Source of the DNA: Chloroflexota bacterium
GTDB lineage: Bacteria; Chloroflexota; Limnocylindria; QHBO01
Reading direction: 5' to 3'
Assembly: GCA_019348395.1 (NCBI GenBank)
Contig: JAHWJN010000080.1
Span: forward strand, 1-6,280
Length of the DNA: 6,280 nucleotides
Position numbers and translations under genes: made by a program. The notes beneath the pieces were generated by a model. That model was not told the origin of the DNA. It ran no database searches and worked only from the letters and a program-made list of their open reading frames with translations. Positions within the stretch are counted from its first letter, which is position 1. Each line of letters opens with the position of its first letter. Below, piece by piece: positions 1 through 4,896 of this stretch.

Positions 1-1
1 G

Positions 2-475
2 ATGCAGCTGCAGCTCGGCGCGATGGGCGTGGAGGCGGTGGGCATGAACAAGGGCGGCACGTTCGAGGCGGCCGGCATCGGCTTCACCATGGTCCGTGCC
101 GACCACACCGGCGGCATGACCCTGACCGATGGCGACGCGCCCCTCACCCGCGAGCTCGGCTGCTGGGGCTGGGTCATGGAATTCGAGGACGGCACCACCG
201 TCTACCATTCCGGCGACACCGACCTGTTCGGCGACATGCAGCTGATCGGCGAGCGATTCAGCCCCGAGGTCGCCGTCCTGCCGATCGGCGGCCACTACAC
301 GATGGGTCCGCGGGATGCCGGTCGTGCGGCCGACCTGGTCGGCGCGTCAACCGTCATCCCGGTCCACTACGCCACCCTCCCCGTCCTGGCCGGAACGCCG
401 GACGAGCTCCGGGAGCACACCGCCGCGGACGTCGTCTTGCTCGAGCCCGGCGAGACGTGGGAGGCGGAGCCCTAG
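2..475 (+). CDS. UPF0173-type metal-dependent hydrolase, metallo-beta-lactamase fold (5'-truncated by window edge)
   Basis: The reading frame is open from the first base, so the true start and the N-terminal metal motif (HxHxDH in this family) lie upstream of the window. The visible 157 residues match the C-terminal two thirds of the UPF0173 (YtkL-like) metallo-beta-lactamase family. They contain GMNKGG (14-19), a His at 35 (ADHTGG) where the family has its HSSG histidine, YHSGDTDLFGD (68-78) with the metal-bridging Asp72, LPIGGHYTMGPRDA (93-106) and PVHYATLPVLAGTP (120-133) with the last metal-ligand candidate His122. Family members of about 225-240 residues bind two metal ions and hydrolyse an unknown substrate in the cytoplasm, so about a third is missing here. 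The stop overlaps the stop of the convergent minus-strand gene by 4 bp. Family assignment is firm; substrate is unknown. Confidence 0.93.
   Translation: MQLQLGAMGVEAVGMNKGGTFEAAGIGFTMVRADHTGGMTLTDGDAPLTRELGCWGWVMEFEDGTTVYHSGDTDLFGDMQLIGERFSPEVAVLPIGGHYTMGPRDAGRAADLVGASTVIPVHYATLPVLAGTPDELREHTAADVVLLEPGETWEAEP
472..475. other. Tail-to-tail overlap: both stop codons in one CTAG
   Basis: The palindrome CTAG carries TAG for the plus-strand hydrolase (473-475) and TAG for the minus-strand SDR protein (472-474). The two genes therefore overlap by exactly 4 bp. No intergenic space is left for a conventional terminator between them. Confidence 0.9.
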
Positions 476-1392
476 CGGCCGAGGTAGGACACGTCGAACG
501 GCCGCGGCTCGATGCCGAAGGCGCGCACGAAGGCGTCGAGCTCCGTCGAGTTCGGCCGCTGAAGCGACTGGATCTGATCGTGGCTGACCGGGAAGATCGG
601 CAGCACGCGGTCGGTCACCGAGGTGAGGGCGCTGATGAGCGGAATCGGCATCCCGAGCCGGAATCGGCGCATGCCGGTGACCTTCATGACCTCGTCCACG
701 ATCTGCCGGTAGGTCCAGTACTCGGGCCCGCCGAGCTCGTAGACCGATCCGGCCCGGTCGGCGTCGACCAGCGACCGCTCCACGGCGACCGCCAGGTCGT
801 CCACCGCGAGCGGCTGGAACCGCGCGCTGCCGTCACCCGGGATGGCGACGATCCCCGGCGACCACCACTTCAGCGTGGTGCGCACCAGGCTGAAGAACCC
901 GTCGCCGGGGCCGAAGAGGAGCGACGGGCGCAGCACGACCCACTCGAGGTCGCTGTCACGCACGATCTGCTCGCCCAGCCACTTCGAGTACAGGAAGTCG
1001 AGCTTCGGGTCGTCGATCACGCCGAGTGCCGAGAGGTGGACGAAGCGGCGGACCCCGGCCCCTCTCGCCGATTCGACGGCGCGCTGCGTGCCGCGCACGT
1101 TCACCGCGGCGAACGACTCGTCCTTCGTCTGGCGGGGGATGGCGACGAGGTGAACGGCCGCGTCCGCCCCCTGGAGGCCCTCTGACAGCCCCGCGCCGCT
1201 GGCGACGTCGGCCGCGCGCGTCTCCACGCTGTCGGGCCACCCGGCCCGACGCCCGCCGTCGCGCGACAGGGCCACCACCCGGTGACCGGCACGCGCGAGG
1301 TGCGAGACCACGCTGTTGCCGACGAATCCGGTGGCGCCGATCACCGCGATCGTCATCGGCGCGGTGGCGCCTGGCTGGTCCTGGGAAGTCAT
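472..1392 (-). CDS. NAD(P)-binding NDUFA9/NmrA-like atypical SDR (epimerase-like) protein
   Basis: Predicted 306 residues from the chosen ATG. The Rossmann nucleotide-binding motif GATGFVG follows the first beta strand (TIAVIGATGFVG, residues 14-25). Further on are the strand-4 region HLVAIPR, the VNVRGTQ and FVHLSALGV segments, LRPSLLFGPGDGFF and the C-terminal SLQRPNSTELDAFVRAFGIEPRP region seen in bacterial 'complex I NDUFA9 subunit family' proteins. In the active-site segment DFLYSKWLGEQ the residue four before Lys is Phe, so a canonical YxxxK dyad is absent. This suggests a binding or chaperone-like role, or atypical catalysis, rather than a standard dehydrogenase. Start choice: ATG 1392 has a purine-rich AAGGACGGAA tract (1411-1402) 9-14 nt upstream; ATG 1428 (318 aa) and ATG 1356 (294 aa, directly before the Rossmann fold) are possible. 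The gene is divergent from the gamma-glutamyltransferase gene and convergent with the hydrolase gene. Confidence 0.9.
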   Translation of the reverse strand: MTSQDQPGATAPMTIAVIGATGFVGNSVVSHLARAGHRVVALSRDGGRRAGWPDSVETRAADVASGAGLSEGLQGADAAVHLVAIPRQTKDESFAAVNVRGTQRAVESARGAGVRRFVHLSALGVIDDPKLDFLYSKWLGEQIVRDSDLEWVVLRPSLLFGPGDGFFSLVRTTLKWWSPGIVAIPGDGSARFQPLAVDDLAVAVERSLVDADRAGSVYELGGPEYWTYRQIVDEVMKVTGMRRFRLGMPIPLISALTSVTDRVLPIFPVSHDQIQSLQRPNSTELDAFVRAFGIEPRPFDVSYLGR

Positions 1393-1430
1393 CGGTCCAC
1401 GTTCCGTCCTTCGCTTCTGGCGGCGCATCC

Positions 1431-1436
1431 ATTGTG
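1431..1436 (-). promoter_or_regulatory. Possible -10 element for the minus-strand SDR gene
   Basis: Read on the minus strand this is CACAAT (4 of 6 to TATAAT). It would start transcription near 1424, giving a leader of about 32 nt before ATG 1392. I see no good -35. The same bases, read as ATTGTG on the plus strand, overlap the weak -35 candidate of the divergent gene, so the two promoters would compete. Low confidence. Confidence 0.2.
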
Positions 1437-1449
1437 CGCCCGCCGACTC

Positions 1450-1458
1450 TGGTACGGT
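1450..1458 (+). promoter_or_regulatory. Extended -10 promoter element, probably leaderless start of the gamma-glutamyltransferase gene
   Basis: TGGTACGGT fits the extended -10 pattern TGN-TANNNT. Exactly 7 nt separate the end of TACGGT (1458) from ATG 1466, so a start site at the usual distance would fall on or next to the A of the ATG and give a leaderless mRNA. No Shine-Dalgarno tract precedes the ATG, which agrees. A weak -35 candidate, TTGTGC at 1432-1437, is 15 nt upstream of the -10. Confidence 0.5.
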
Positions 1459-1465
1459 CGGTCAC

Positions 1466-3040
1466 ATGGCTCCGATCACCGCGCCGCACGGAATGGTTGC
1501 CACCCCGCATCCCCTCGCCACCGAGGCCGGCGTCGAGGCGCTGCGCGCGGGCGGGACCGCGGTCGATGCTGCGGTGGCTGCCAACGCCATGCTGGCGGTG
1601 GTGTACGGCAACGCCTGCGGGCTCGGCGGCGATGCGTTCGCCCTCGTGTGGGATCCCGGCGACCAGCGTCTTCACGGGTACAACGGGAGCGGCCGCTCTC
1701 CCGCCGCGCTGACCATCGACCGCGTTCGGGATGGAGGCCACGAGCAGATGCCCCAGCGCGGGCCGCTGACCATCACCGTGCCCGGCGCCGTGGATGCCTG
1801 GGCCGCGCTGCTGGAGCGATGGGGACGTCGCTCCCTGGCCGATGCGCTCCTGCCCGCCGCTCGGACGGCGGACGAGGGGTATGCGCTGACTCGCATCACG
1901 TCCGGCTCCATCCGCTCGTCGATGTCCTTCTTCGACGAGCGCGCCCGGGGCGTCTTCGGCGGTGCCGGAGAGCCGGGCTCCACGTTCCGTCAGCCGCTCC
2001 TGGCCGAGACGCTGCGCACGCTGGCCTCGACCGGGCGCGACGCCTACTACGGCGGTCCCATCGGCGAGGAGATCGCGCGTGCCGTACAGGCAGCCGGCGG
2101 CGAGCTGGCCGCCGACGACCTCGCGGCGCACCAGGGCGACTGGGTCGACCCCATCTCCACCACCCACGCCGGGGTCGAGGTGACGACGATGCCGCCGAAC
2201 TCGCAGGGCATCACGGCCCTCATGGCCCTGAACGTCCTCGACCGGCTGGACTGGCCGATGGGAGCCCCCGGCTCGGCCGAGCGCATCCACGCGCAGGCCG
2301 AGGCGATCAAGGTCGCCTGGAGCGAGCGCGACCGATGCGTCGCCGACGCGGAGCGCGGCCTGGCCGATCCGTCGGTCCTGCTCTCGCCGGCGCACACCAC
2401 ATGGCTCGCGTCCCGCCTCGAGCGGGAGCGTGCGCAGGCGTTCACGCCCACCAACCCGCCGGGCGGCGGGACCGTCTACCTGTGCGCGGCGGATGCCGAC
2501 GGCATGCTCGTCAGCCTCATCGAGTCGAATTACATGGGCTTCGGCTCCGGCGTGATGGGCGGGCGGACCGGCATCATGCTGCAGAACCGCGGCGCGTACT
2601 TCTCCCTGGATCCCGCGCACCCCAACGCGCTCGCGCCACGATCACGGACCCTGCACACCCTGATGCCGGGGATGCTGCTCCGGGACGGACGCGCGGAGGT
2701 CACCTTCGGCGCCATGGGTGGTGACGGTCAGCCGCAGACCATGGTGCAGCTGGTGACCGGACTGCTCGACGACGGGCTGGACCCCCAGGCGGTCGTCGAC
2801 CGGCCGCGATGGGTGCTCCAGGCCGATGCGCCCTTCACGCCGCTGCGCCGTCTCGTCATCGAGTCCGACGGCGCGGACGCACCCGCCCTCGAGGCGCTTC
2901 GCGCGCTCGGGCACGAGGTGGAGCTGGTCGAGCCGCGCACGCCGCTCATGGGCTGGGCCCAGATGATCCGCCGCCGCTCCGACGGCTCGTACGAGGGCGG
3001 CGCCGACCCGCGCGCGGACTCGCTCGCCGCCGGGCACTAG
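1466..3040 (+). CDS. Gamma-glutamyltransferase family protein (Ntn hydrolase), cytoplasmic type
   Basis: Predicted 524 residues. Family enzymes cut or transfer the gamma-glutamyl group of glutathione and related amides; some relatives are cephalosporin acylases. The N-terminus shows the family block GMVATPHPLATEAG (9-22) and GGTAVDAAVAAN (29-40). GSGRSPA (74-80) places Arg77 where the substrate carboxylate-binding Arg sits. The predicted nucleophile is Thr336 in GGGTVYLCAADADG (333-346); autocleavage before it would give chains of 335 and 189 residues. ESNYMGFGSGV (353-363), NRGAYFSLDPAHPNALAPRSRTLHT (374-398, in part) and AMGGDGQPQ (416-424, oxyanion-loop Gly pair) follow. The N-terminus lacks a signal peptide, unlike E. 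coli Ggt, so the protein resembles the YwrD-like intracellular branch. ATG 1466 is chosen because the frame further upstream runs over the divergent gene's start and the promoter. Glutathione itself may not be the substrate, since many high-GC lineages use other thiols. Confidence 0.93.
   Translation: MAPITAPHGMVATPHPLATEAGVEALRAGGTAVDAAVAANAMLAVVYGNACGLGGDAFALVWDPGDQRLHGYNGSGRSPAALTIDRVRDGGHEQMPQRGPLTITVPGAVDAWAALLERWGRRSLADALLPAARTADEGYALTRITSGSIRSSMSFFDERARGVFGGAGEPGSTFRQPLLAETLRTLASTGRDAYYGGPIGEEIARAVQAAGGELAADDLAAHQGDWVDPISTTHAGVEVTTMPPNSQGITALMALNVLDRLDWPMGAPGSAERIHAQAEAIKVAWSERDRCVADAERGLADPSVLLSPAHTTWLASRLERERAQAFTPTNPPGGGTVYLCAADADGMLVSLIESNYMGFGSGVMGGRTGIMLQNRGAYFSLDPAHPNALAPRSRTLHTLMPGMLLRDGRAEVTFGAMGGDGQPQTMVQLVTGLLDDGLDPQAVVDRPRWVLQADAPFTPLRRLVIESDGADAPALEALRALGHEVELVEPRTPLMGWAQMIRRRSDGSYEGGADPRADSLAAGH
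3037..3040. other. Second tail-to-tail CTAG stop overlap
   Basis: CTAG gives TAG to the plus-strand gamma-glutamyltransferase (3038-3040) and TAG to the minus-strand DinB-like gene (3037-3039), again a 4-bp overlap of convergent genes. A small CTCT-CGG-AGAG stem (3041-3051) sits beside it inside the minus-strand coding sequence. It is too short, and without a T tract, to call a terminator. Confidence 0.9.
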
Positions 3041-3705
3041 CTCTCGGAGAGGTCGCGGTCCTCCATCTCCCAGGCGTGGTCGAGCACATGGTAGGCCGTG
3101 TGGCGGATGAGGAACCGGAGCGTCCAGAAGCGCCCCGCCATTCCGTCGACGTTGTGCTCCCGGATGCCGGCGACGTAGTGCTCGCGGTGCGTGCGGAGTC
3201 CGTCGGGCGTGAGCATGACGCCGGGCTCCGTGCGGACGCCGACCTTCTTCGCATACTCCTCCCGCTCGCTGCCGAACACGTGACGGACGATCTCGTCGCG
3301 GTCGCGTCCGCCGCCCCGCGCGCCCTTCTGCAGCTCGGGCGACACACGCGCGGCGACCTCGTCGAAGAAACGCCACGCCGCCTGGAGCAGCGCGAGCCGG
3401 CGCTCGAGCTCGTCATCCGGCATCGGTCCGTGCTCGAGGGACGAGGAGGTGAACGAGATCCCCCAGAAGTCAGTCATGCCGGTCGCCGTGGTGTCCTCGA
3501 CCATATCGAGCGGGCCGGCTGCCTCGAACTCGGGCTCGAGCCCCGCGAGTCGCGCGACCGGGCGGTATCGCTCACGGTAGGCCTCCAGCGTCTCGATCGC
3601 GACATCGGGGCCCTTCGCTCCGCGGCTCCAGCCCGGCCAGTCGAGCGTCACGGCCGCGAACTTCCGACCCTTCGGCCCGCGGTGAAGCACGGTGCGCACC
3701 GACAT
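3037..3705 (-). CDS. DinB-like helical-bundle protein with HicB-like N-terminal segment, function unknown
   Basis: Predicted 222 residues. Residues 1-50 (KFAAVTLDWPGWSRGAK, then a helix EAYRERYRPVA) resemble the HicB-type 'LDWPGxxxxGxT' beta-strand/helix pattern. The C-terminal two thirds are mostly helical, with RDRDEIVRHVFGSEREEYAKKVG (135-156, in part; His142) and RHTAYHVLDHAWEMEDR (201-217), an HxxxHxxxH series at 202, 206 and 210 as expected for a DinB/YfiT-type metal-binding four-helix bundle. In that superfamily some members are thiol-dependent transferases (bacillithiol or mycothiol), many are uncharacterised. Start: ATG 3705 is taken because the first convincing domain sequence follows it and a -10 element stands 7 nt before it. 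The open frame runs on to 3894, but its extra 63 residues show no domain and cross the control region. An overlapping ATG at 3709 is out of frame. Confidence 0.82.
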   Translation of the reverse strand: MSVRTVLHRGPKGRKFAAVTLDWPGWSRGAKGPDVAIETLEAYRERYRPVARLAGLEPEFEAAGPLDMVEDTTATGMTDFWGISFTSSSLEHGPMPDDELERRLALLQAAWRFFDEVAARVSPELQKGARGGGRDRDEIVRHVFGSEREEYAKKVGVRTEPGVMLTPDGLRTHREHYVAGIREHNVDGMAGRFWTLRFLIRHTAYHVLDHAWEMEDRDLSES

Positions 3706-3712
3706 GCATGGC

Positions 3713-3718
3713 ACGGTA
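3713..3718 (-). promoter_or_regulatory. -10 element for the DinB-like gene, probably leaderless
   Basis: On the minus strand this reads TACCGT (TANNNT), and 7 nt separate it from ATG 3705. This is the same geometry as the TACGGT element of the gamma-glutamyltransferase gene. There is no Shine-Dalgarno tract before the ATG and no clear -35. Confidence 0.42.
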
Positions 3719-3799
3719 GCAGCCGATACCGGCCACCGCATGACATGAATTTGCAGAGGAGGGACCCGAATCGCATTTTGCGTGCTCGGTAAACGGCGC

Positions 3800-3817
3800 C
3801 AGTGCAGCTCTGCGCTG
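3800..3817. repeat. Imperfect inverted repeat (hairpin)
   Basis: CAGTGCAG-CT-CTGCGCTG pairs 8 of 8 if one G-U is allowed, with three further outer pairs interrupted by mismatches (3795-3822). No T-run follows on either strand, so it is not a standard terminator. It could be an incidental GC-rich stem. Confidence 0.25.
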
Positions 3818-3841
3818 CCGGCATACCTCTCGTCCGCCCGC

Positions 3842-3870
3842 GTCACAGAATATATCTGTAGTGATATATC
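3842..3870 (+). promoter_or_regulatory. Possible sigma-70-type promoter of the ABC exporter operon
   Basis: GTCACA (3842-3847, 4 of 6 to TTGACA) is followed after 17 nt by TATATC (3865-3870, 4 of 6 to TATAAT). The predicted start is near 3877, giving a leader of about 77 nt before the ATPase ATG. The perfect inverted repeat at 3850-3869 lies between and over these elements, where a repressor would block polymerase. The match is moderate and TAGAAT at 3938 is a rival. Confidence 0.38.
3850..3869. promoter_or_regulatory. Candidate operator: perfect 7-bp inverted repeat in an AT-rich island
   Basis: ATATATC-TGTAGT-GATATAT has 7-bp arms with no mismatch around a 6-nt spacer. The right half is part of GATATATC, itself an 8-bp palindrome, and a related GATAGATA box follows at 3875-3882. 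AT-rich dyads of this kind upstream of drug-type ABC exporters are typical sites for PadR- or GntR-family repressors, but no regulator gene is visible here, so the regulator class is a guess. Confidence 0.5.
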
Positions 3871-3907
3871 GGCTGATAGATACACGACGGTCACCGGAAG
3901 GGGCGTC

Positions 3908-3937
3908 GGCCGATGAGAAACGGATCGACCATCGGTC
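3908..3937 (+). repeat. Inverted repeat GGCCGATG / CATCGGTC upstream of the ABC ATPase gene
   Basis: The arms 3908-3915 and 3930-3937 pair over 8 positions with one G-U, around a 14-nt loop. In a transcript from the upstream promoter this stem would sit just before the ATPase start and enclose the ATG of the short leader ORF. As DNA it could instead be a second operator, since it covers the -35 zone of the TAGAAT element. Confidence 0.35.
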
Positions 3938-3957
3938 TAGAATGGCGAGCCCCATGA
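3913..3957 (+). CDS. Possible 14-codon leader ORF overlapping the ABC ATPase start (ATGA)
   Basis: ATG 3913 opens a frame encoding MRNGSTIGLEWRAP that ends at TGA 3955-3957. The stop overlaps ATPase start 3954-3956 as ATGA, the usual arrangement for translational coupling. A purine-rich GGAAGGGG tract (3896-3903) lies 9 nt upstream of the ATG, a better ribosome-binding site than any before the ATPase ATG itself. Against it: the peptide has no recognisable motif, it contains AGA and CTA, codons that are uncommon in GC-rich genomes, and short ORFs arise by chance. It requires transcription from upstream of about 3895. Confidence 0.28.
   Translation: MRNGSTIGLEWRAP
3938..3943 (+). promoter_or_regulatory. 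Alternative -10 element (TAGAAT) for the ABC exporter operon
   Basis: TAGAAT differs from TATAAT at one position and ends 10 nt before ATG 3954, which would give a leader of only about 3 nt. No -35 is visible 16-18 nt upstream. It agrees with the leaderless style of the neighbouring genes but excludes the leader-ORF model. Confidence 0.35.
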
Positions 3958-4889
3958 GCCAGCACCCGTCCCTCGTCCATGCGCGCGGCCTGACGAAGCG
4001 CTACAAGAACGGCTTCACCGCCGTCGATGGCGTCGACTTCGACGTGCGTCCCGGCAAGGCGTTCGGGTTCCTGGGCCCGAACGGGGCGGGCAAGACCTCG
4101 ACCATGCGCATGATCGCCTGCTCCAGCCCGATCACCGAGGGCGAGCTGAGCGTCATCGGCATGGATCCGCGCACCCAGGCCCGCGAGATCAAGGCCCGGC
4201 TCGGCGTGGTGCCGCAGATCGACAACCTCGACACCGAGCTGACGGTCCGCGAGAACCTCGAGATGTATGCCCGGTACTTCGACATCCCGCGCGGTGTGGC
4301 CGCGGAGCGGACCGACGAGCTGCTCGACTTCGTTCAGCTGTCCGAGCGGGCGAAGGACCAGGTCGAGCCGCTGTCCGGCGGCATGAAGCGTCGGCTGACG
4401 ATCGCCCGCGCCCTCATCAACGACCCGGACCTCGTCATCCTCGATGAGCCCACCACCGGGCTCGACCCGCAGGCGCGGCACCTCCTCTGGGAGCGCCTGT
4501 ACCAGCTCAAGCGCCGCGGCCGGACGCTGATCATCACCACCCACTACATGGACGAGGCCGAGCAGCTGTGCGACCACCTCGTGGTCATGGACAAGGCGAA
4601 GATCGTGGCGGAGGGCTCGCCGCGCCAGCTCATCGACGAGCACGCCACCAAGGAGGTGCTCGAGCTCCGCTTCACCGATACGGTCCGAGCCAACCTGGAC
4701 GGAAGGCTGGAGGGACTGGCCGACCGCGTCGAGCAACTGCCGGACCGGCTGCTGCTCTACACCGCGGACGGTGAGCGGGCCCTCGAGCAGGTCCACGCCC
4801 TCAGCATCCCGGTCGAGAGTGCCCTGGTCCGCCGCTCCAGCCTGGAGGACGTCTTCCTGAGCCTGACCGGCCGTTCCCTGATCGAGTGA
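3954..4889 (+). CDS. NodI/DrrA-like ABC transporter ATP-binding protein
   Basis: Predicted 311 residues, normal for the family. It would power the export carried out by the two permeases encoded next. Visible in order: Walker A GPNGAGKT (41-48), the Q-loop glutamine in GVVPQIDNLDTELTVRENL (84-102, Gln88), signature LSGGMKRRLTIARALINDP (140-158), Walker B LVILDE (160-165), D-loop TTGLDPQARHLLWERL (167-182) and the switch histidine in TTHYMDEAEQLCD (195-207, His197). The SGGMKRR signature and ARHLLWERL stretch are typical of the NodI and DrrA groups (lipo-oligosaccharide and drug exporters). The C-terminal part (about 235-311), ending SSLEDVFLSLTGRSLIE, is the accessory domain of that group. 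All catalytic residues are present. ATG 3954 gives the normal N-terminus; ATG 3942 would add four residues, and GTG 3861 would start inside the operator. No nodulation genes are nearby, so a nod role is not implied. Confidence 0.95.
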   Translation: MSQHPSLVHARGLTKRYKNGFTAVDGVDFDVRPGKAFGFLGPNGAGKTSTMRMIACSSPITEGELSVIGMDPRTQAREIKARLGVVPQIDNLDTELTVRENLEMYARYFDIPRGVAAERTDELLDFVQLSERAKDQVEPLSGGMKRRLTIARALINDPDLVILDEPTTGLDPQARHLLWERLYQLKRRGRTLIITTHYMDEAEQLCDHLVVMDKAKIVAEGSPRQLIDEHATKEVLELRFTDTVRANLDGRLEGLADRVEQLPDRLLLYTADGERALEQVHALSIPVESALVRRSSLEDVFLSLTGRSLIE

Positions 4890-4896
4890 CGGACCA

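Larger units (their letters stand above)
3706..3953. promoter_or_regulatory. Divergent control region between the DinB-like gene and the ABC exporter operon
   Basis: 248 bp separate the two divergent starts, the only sizeable non-coding gap in the window. From left to right it holds the minus-strand -10 (3713-3718), a small CGCA-TTT-TGCG repeat (3772-3782), an imperfect hairpin (3800-3817), an AT-rich island (about 3846-3883) with a perfect inverted repeat, a purine-rich tract (3896-3903), a GGCCGATG/CATCGGTC inverted repeat and TAGAAT at 3938. The AT-rich island stands out sharply against the GC-rich surroundings. I see no protein-coding signal between 3719 and 3890. Confidence 0.7.

Noticed and set aside
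956..2620. A 554-codon minus-strand frame across the gamma-glutamyltransferase and SDR genes
   Set aside because: Arg/Gly/Ala/Pro-rich translation without motifs, overlapping two well-supported genes in other frames; typical of stop-poor GC-rich DNA.
1282..2724. A 480-codon plus-strand frame overlapping the gamma-glutamyltransferase gene
   Set aside because: Arg-rich, no family motif, and lies in the wrong frame of a gene with complete catalytic signatures.
3041..3051. CTCT-CGG-AGAG stem next to the convergent stops as a terminator
   Set aside because: Only four base pairs, no T-run on either strand, and inside the minus-strand coding sequence.
3706..3894. N-terminal extension of the DinB-like protein by 63 residues to the start at 3894
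   Set aside because: The extension has no domain-like sequence, includes the AT-rich operator island, and lacks a ribosome-binding site; ATG 3705 has a well-placed -10.
3782..3916. A 44-codon plus-strand frame from GTG 3782 with a GGAGG-like tract at about 3757-3762
   Set aside because: The purine tract is about 20 nt from the GTG, the translation has no motif and it crosses the operator island.
3861..3953. GTG 3861 as start of the ABC ATPase, adding 31 residues
   Set aside because: It would begin inside the inverted repeat, and the family N-terminus starts just before the LVHARGLTKRY strand, matching ATG 3954.
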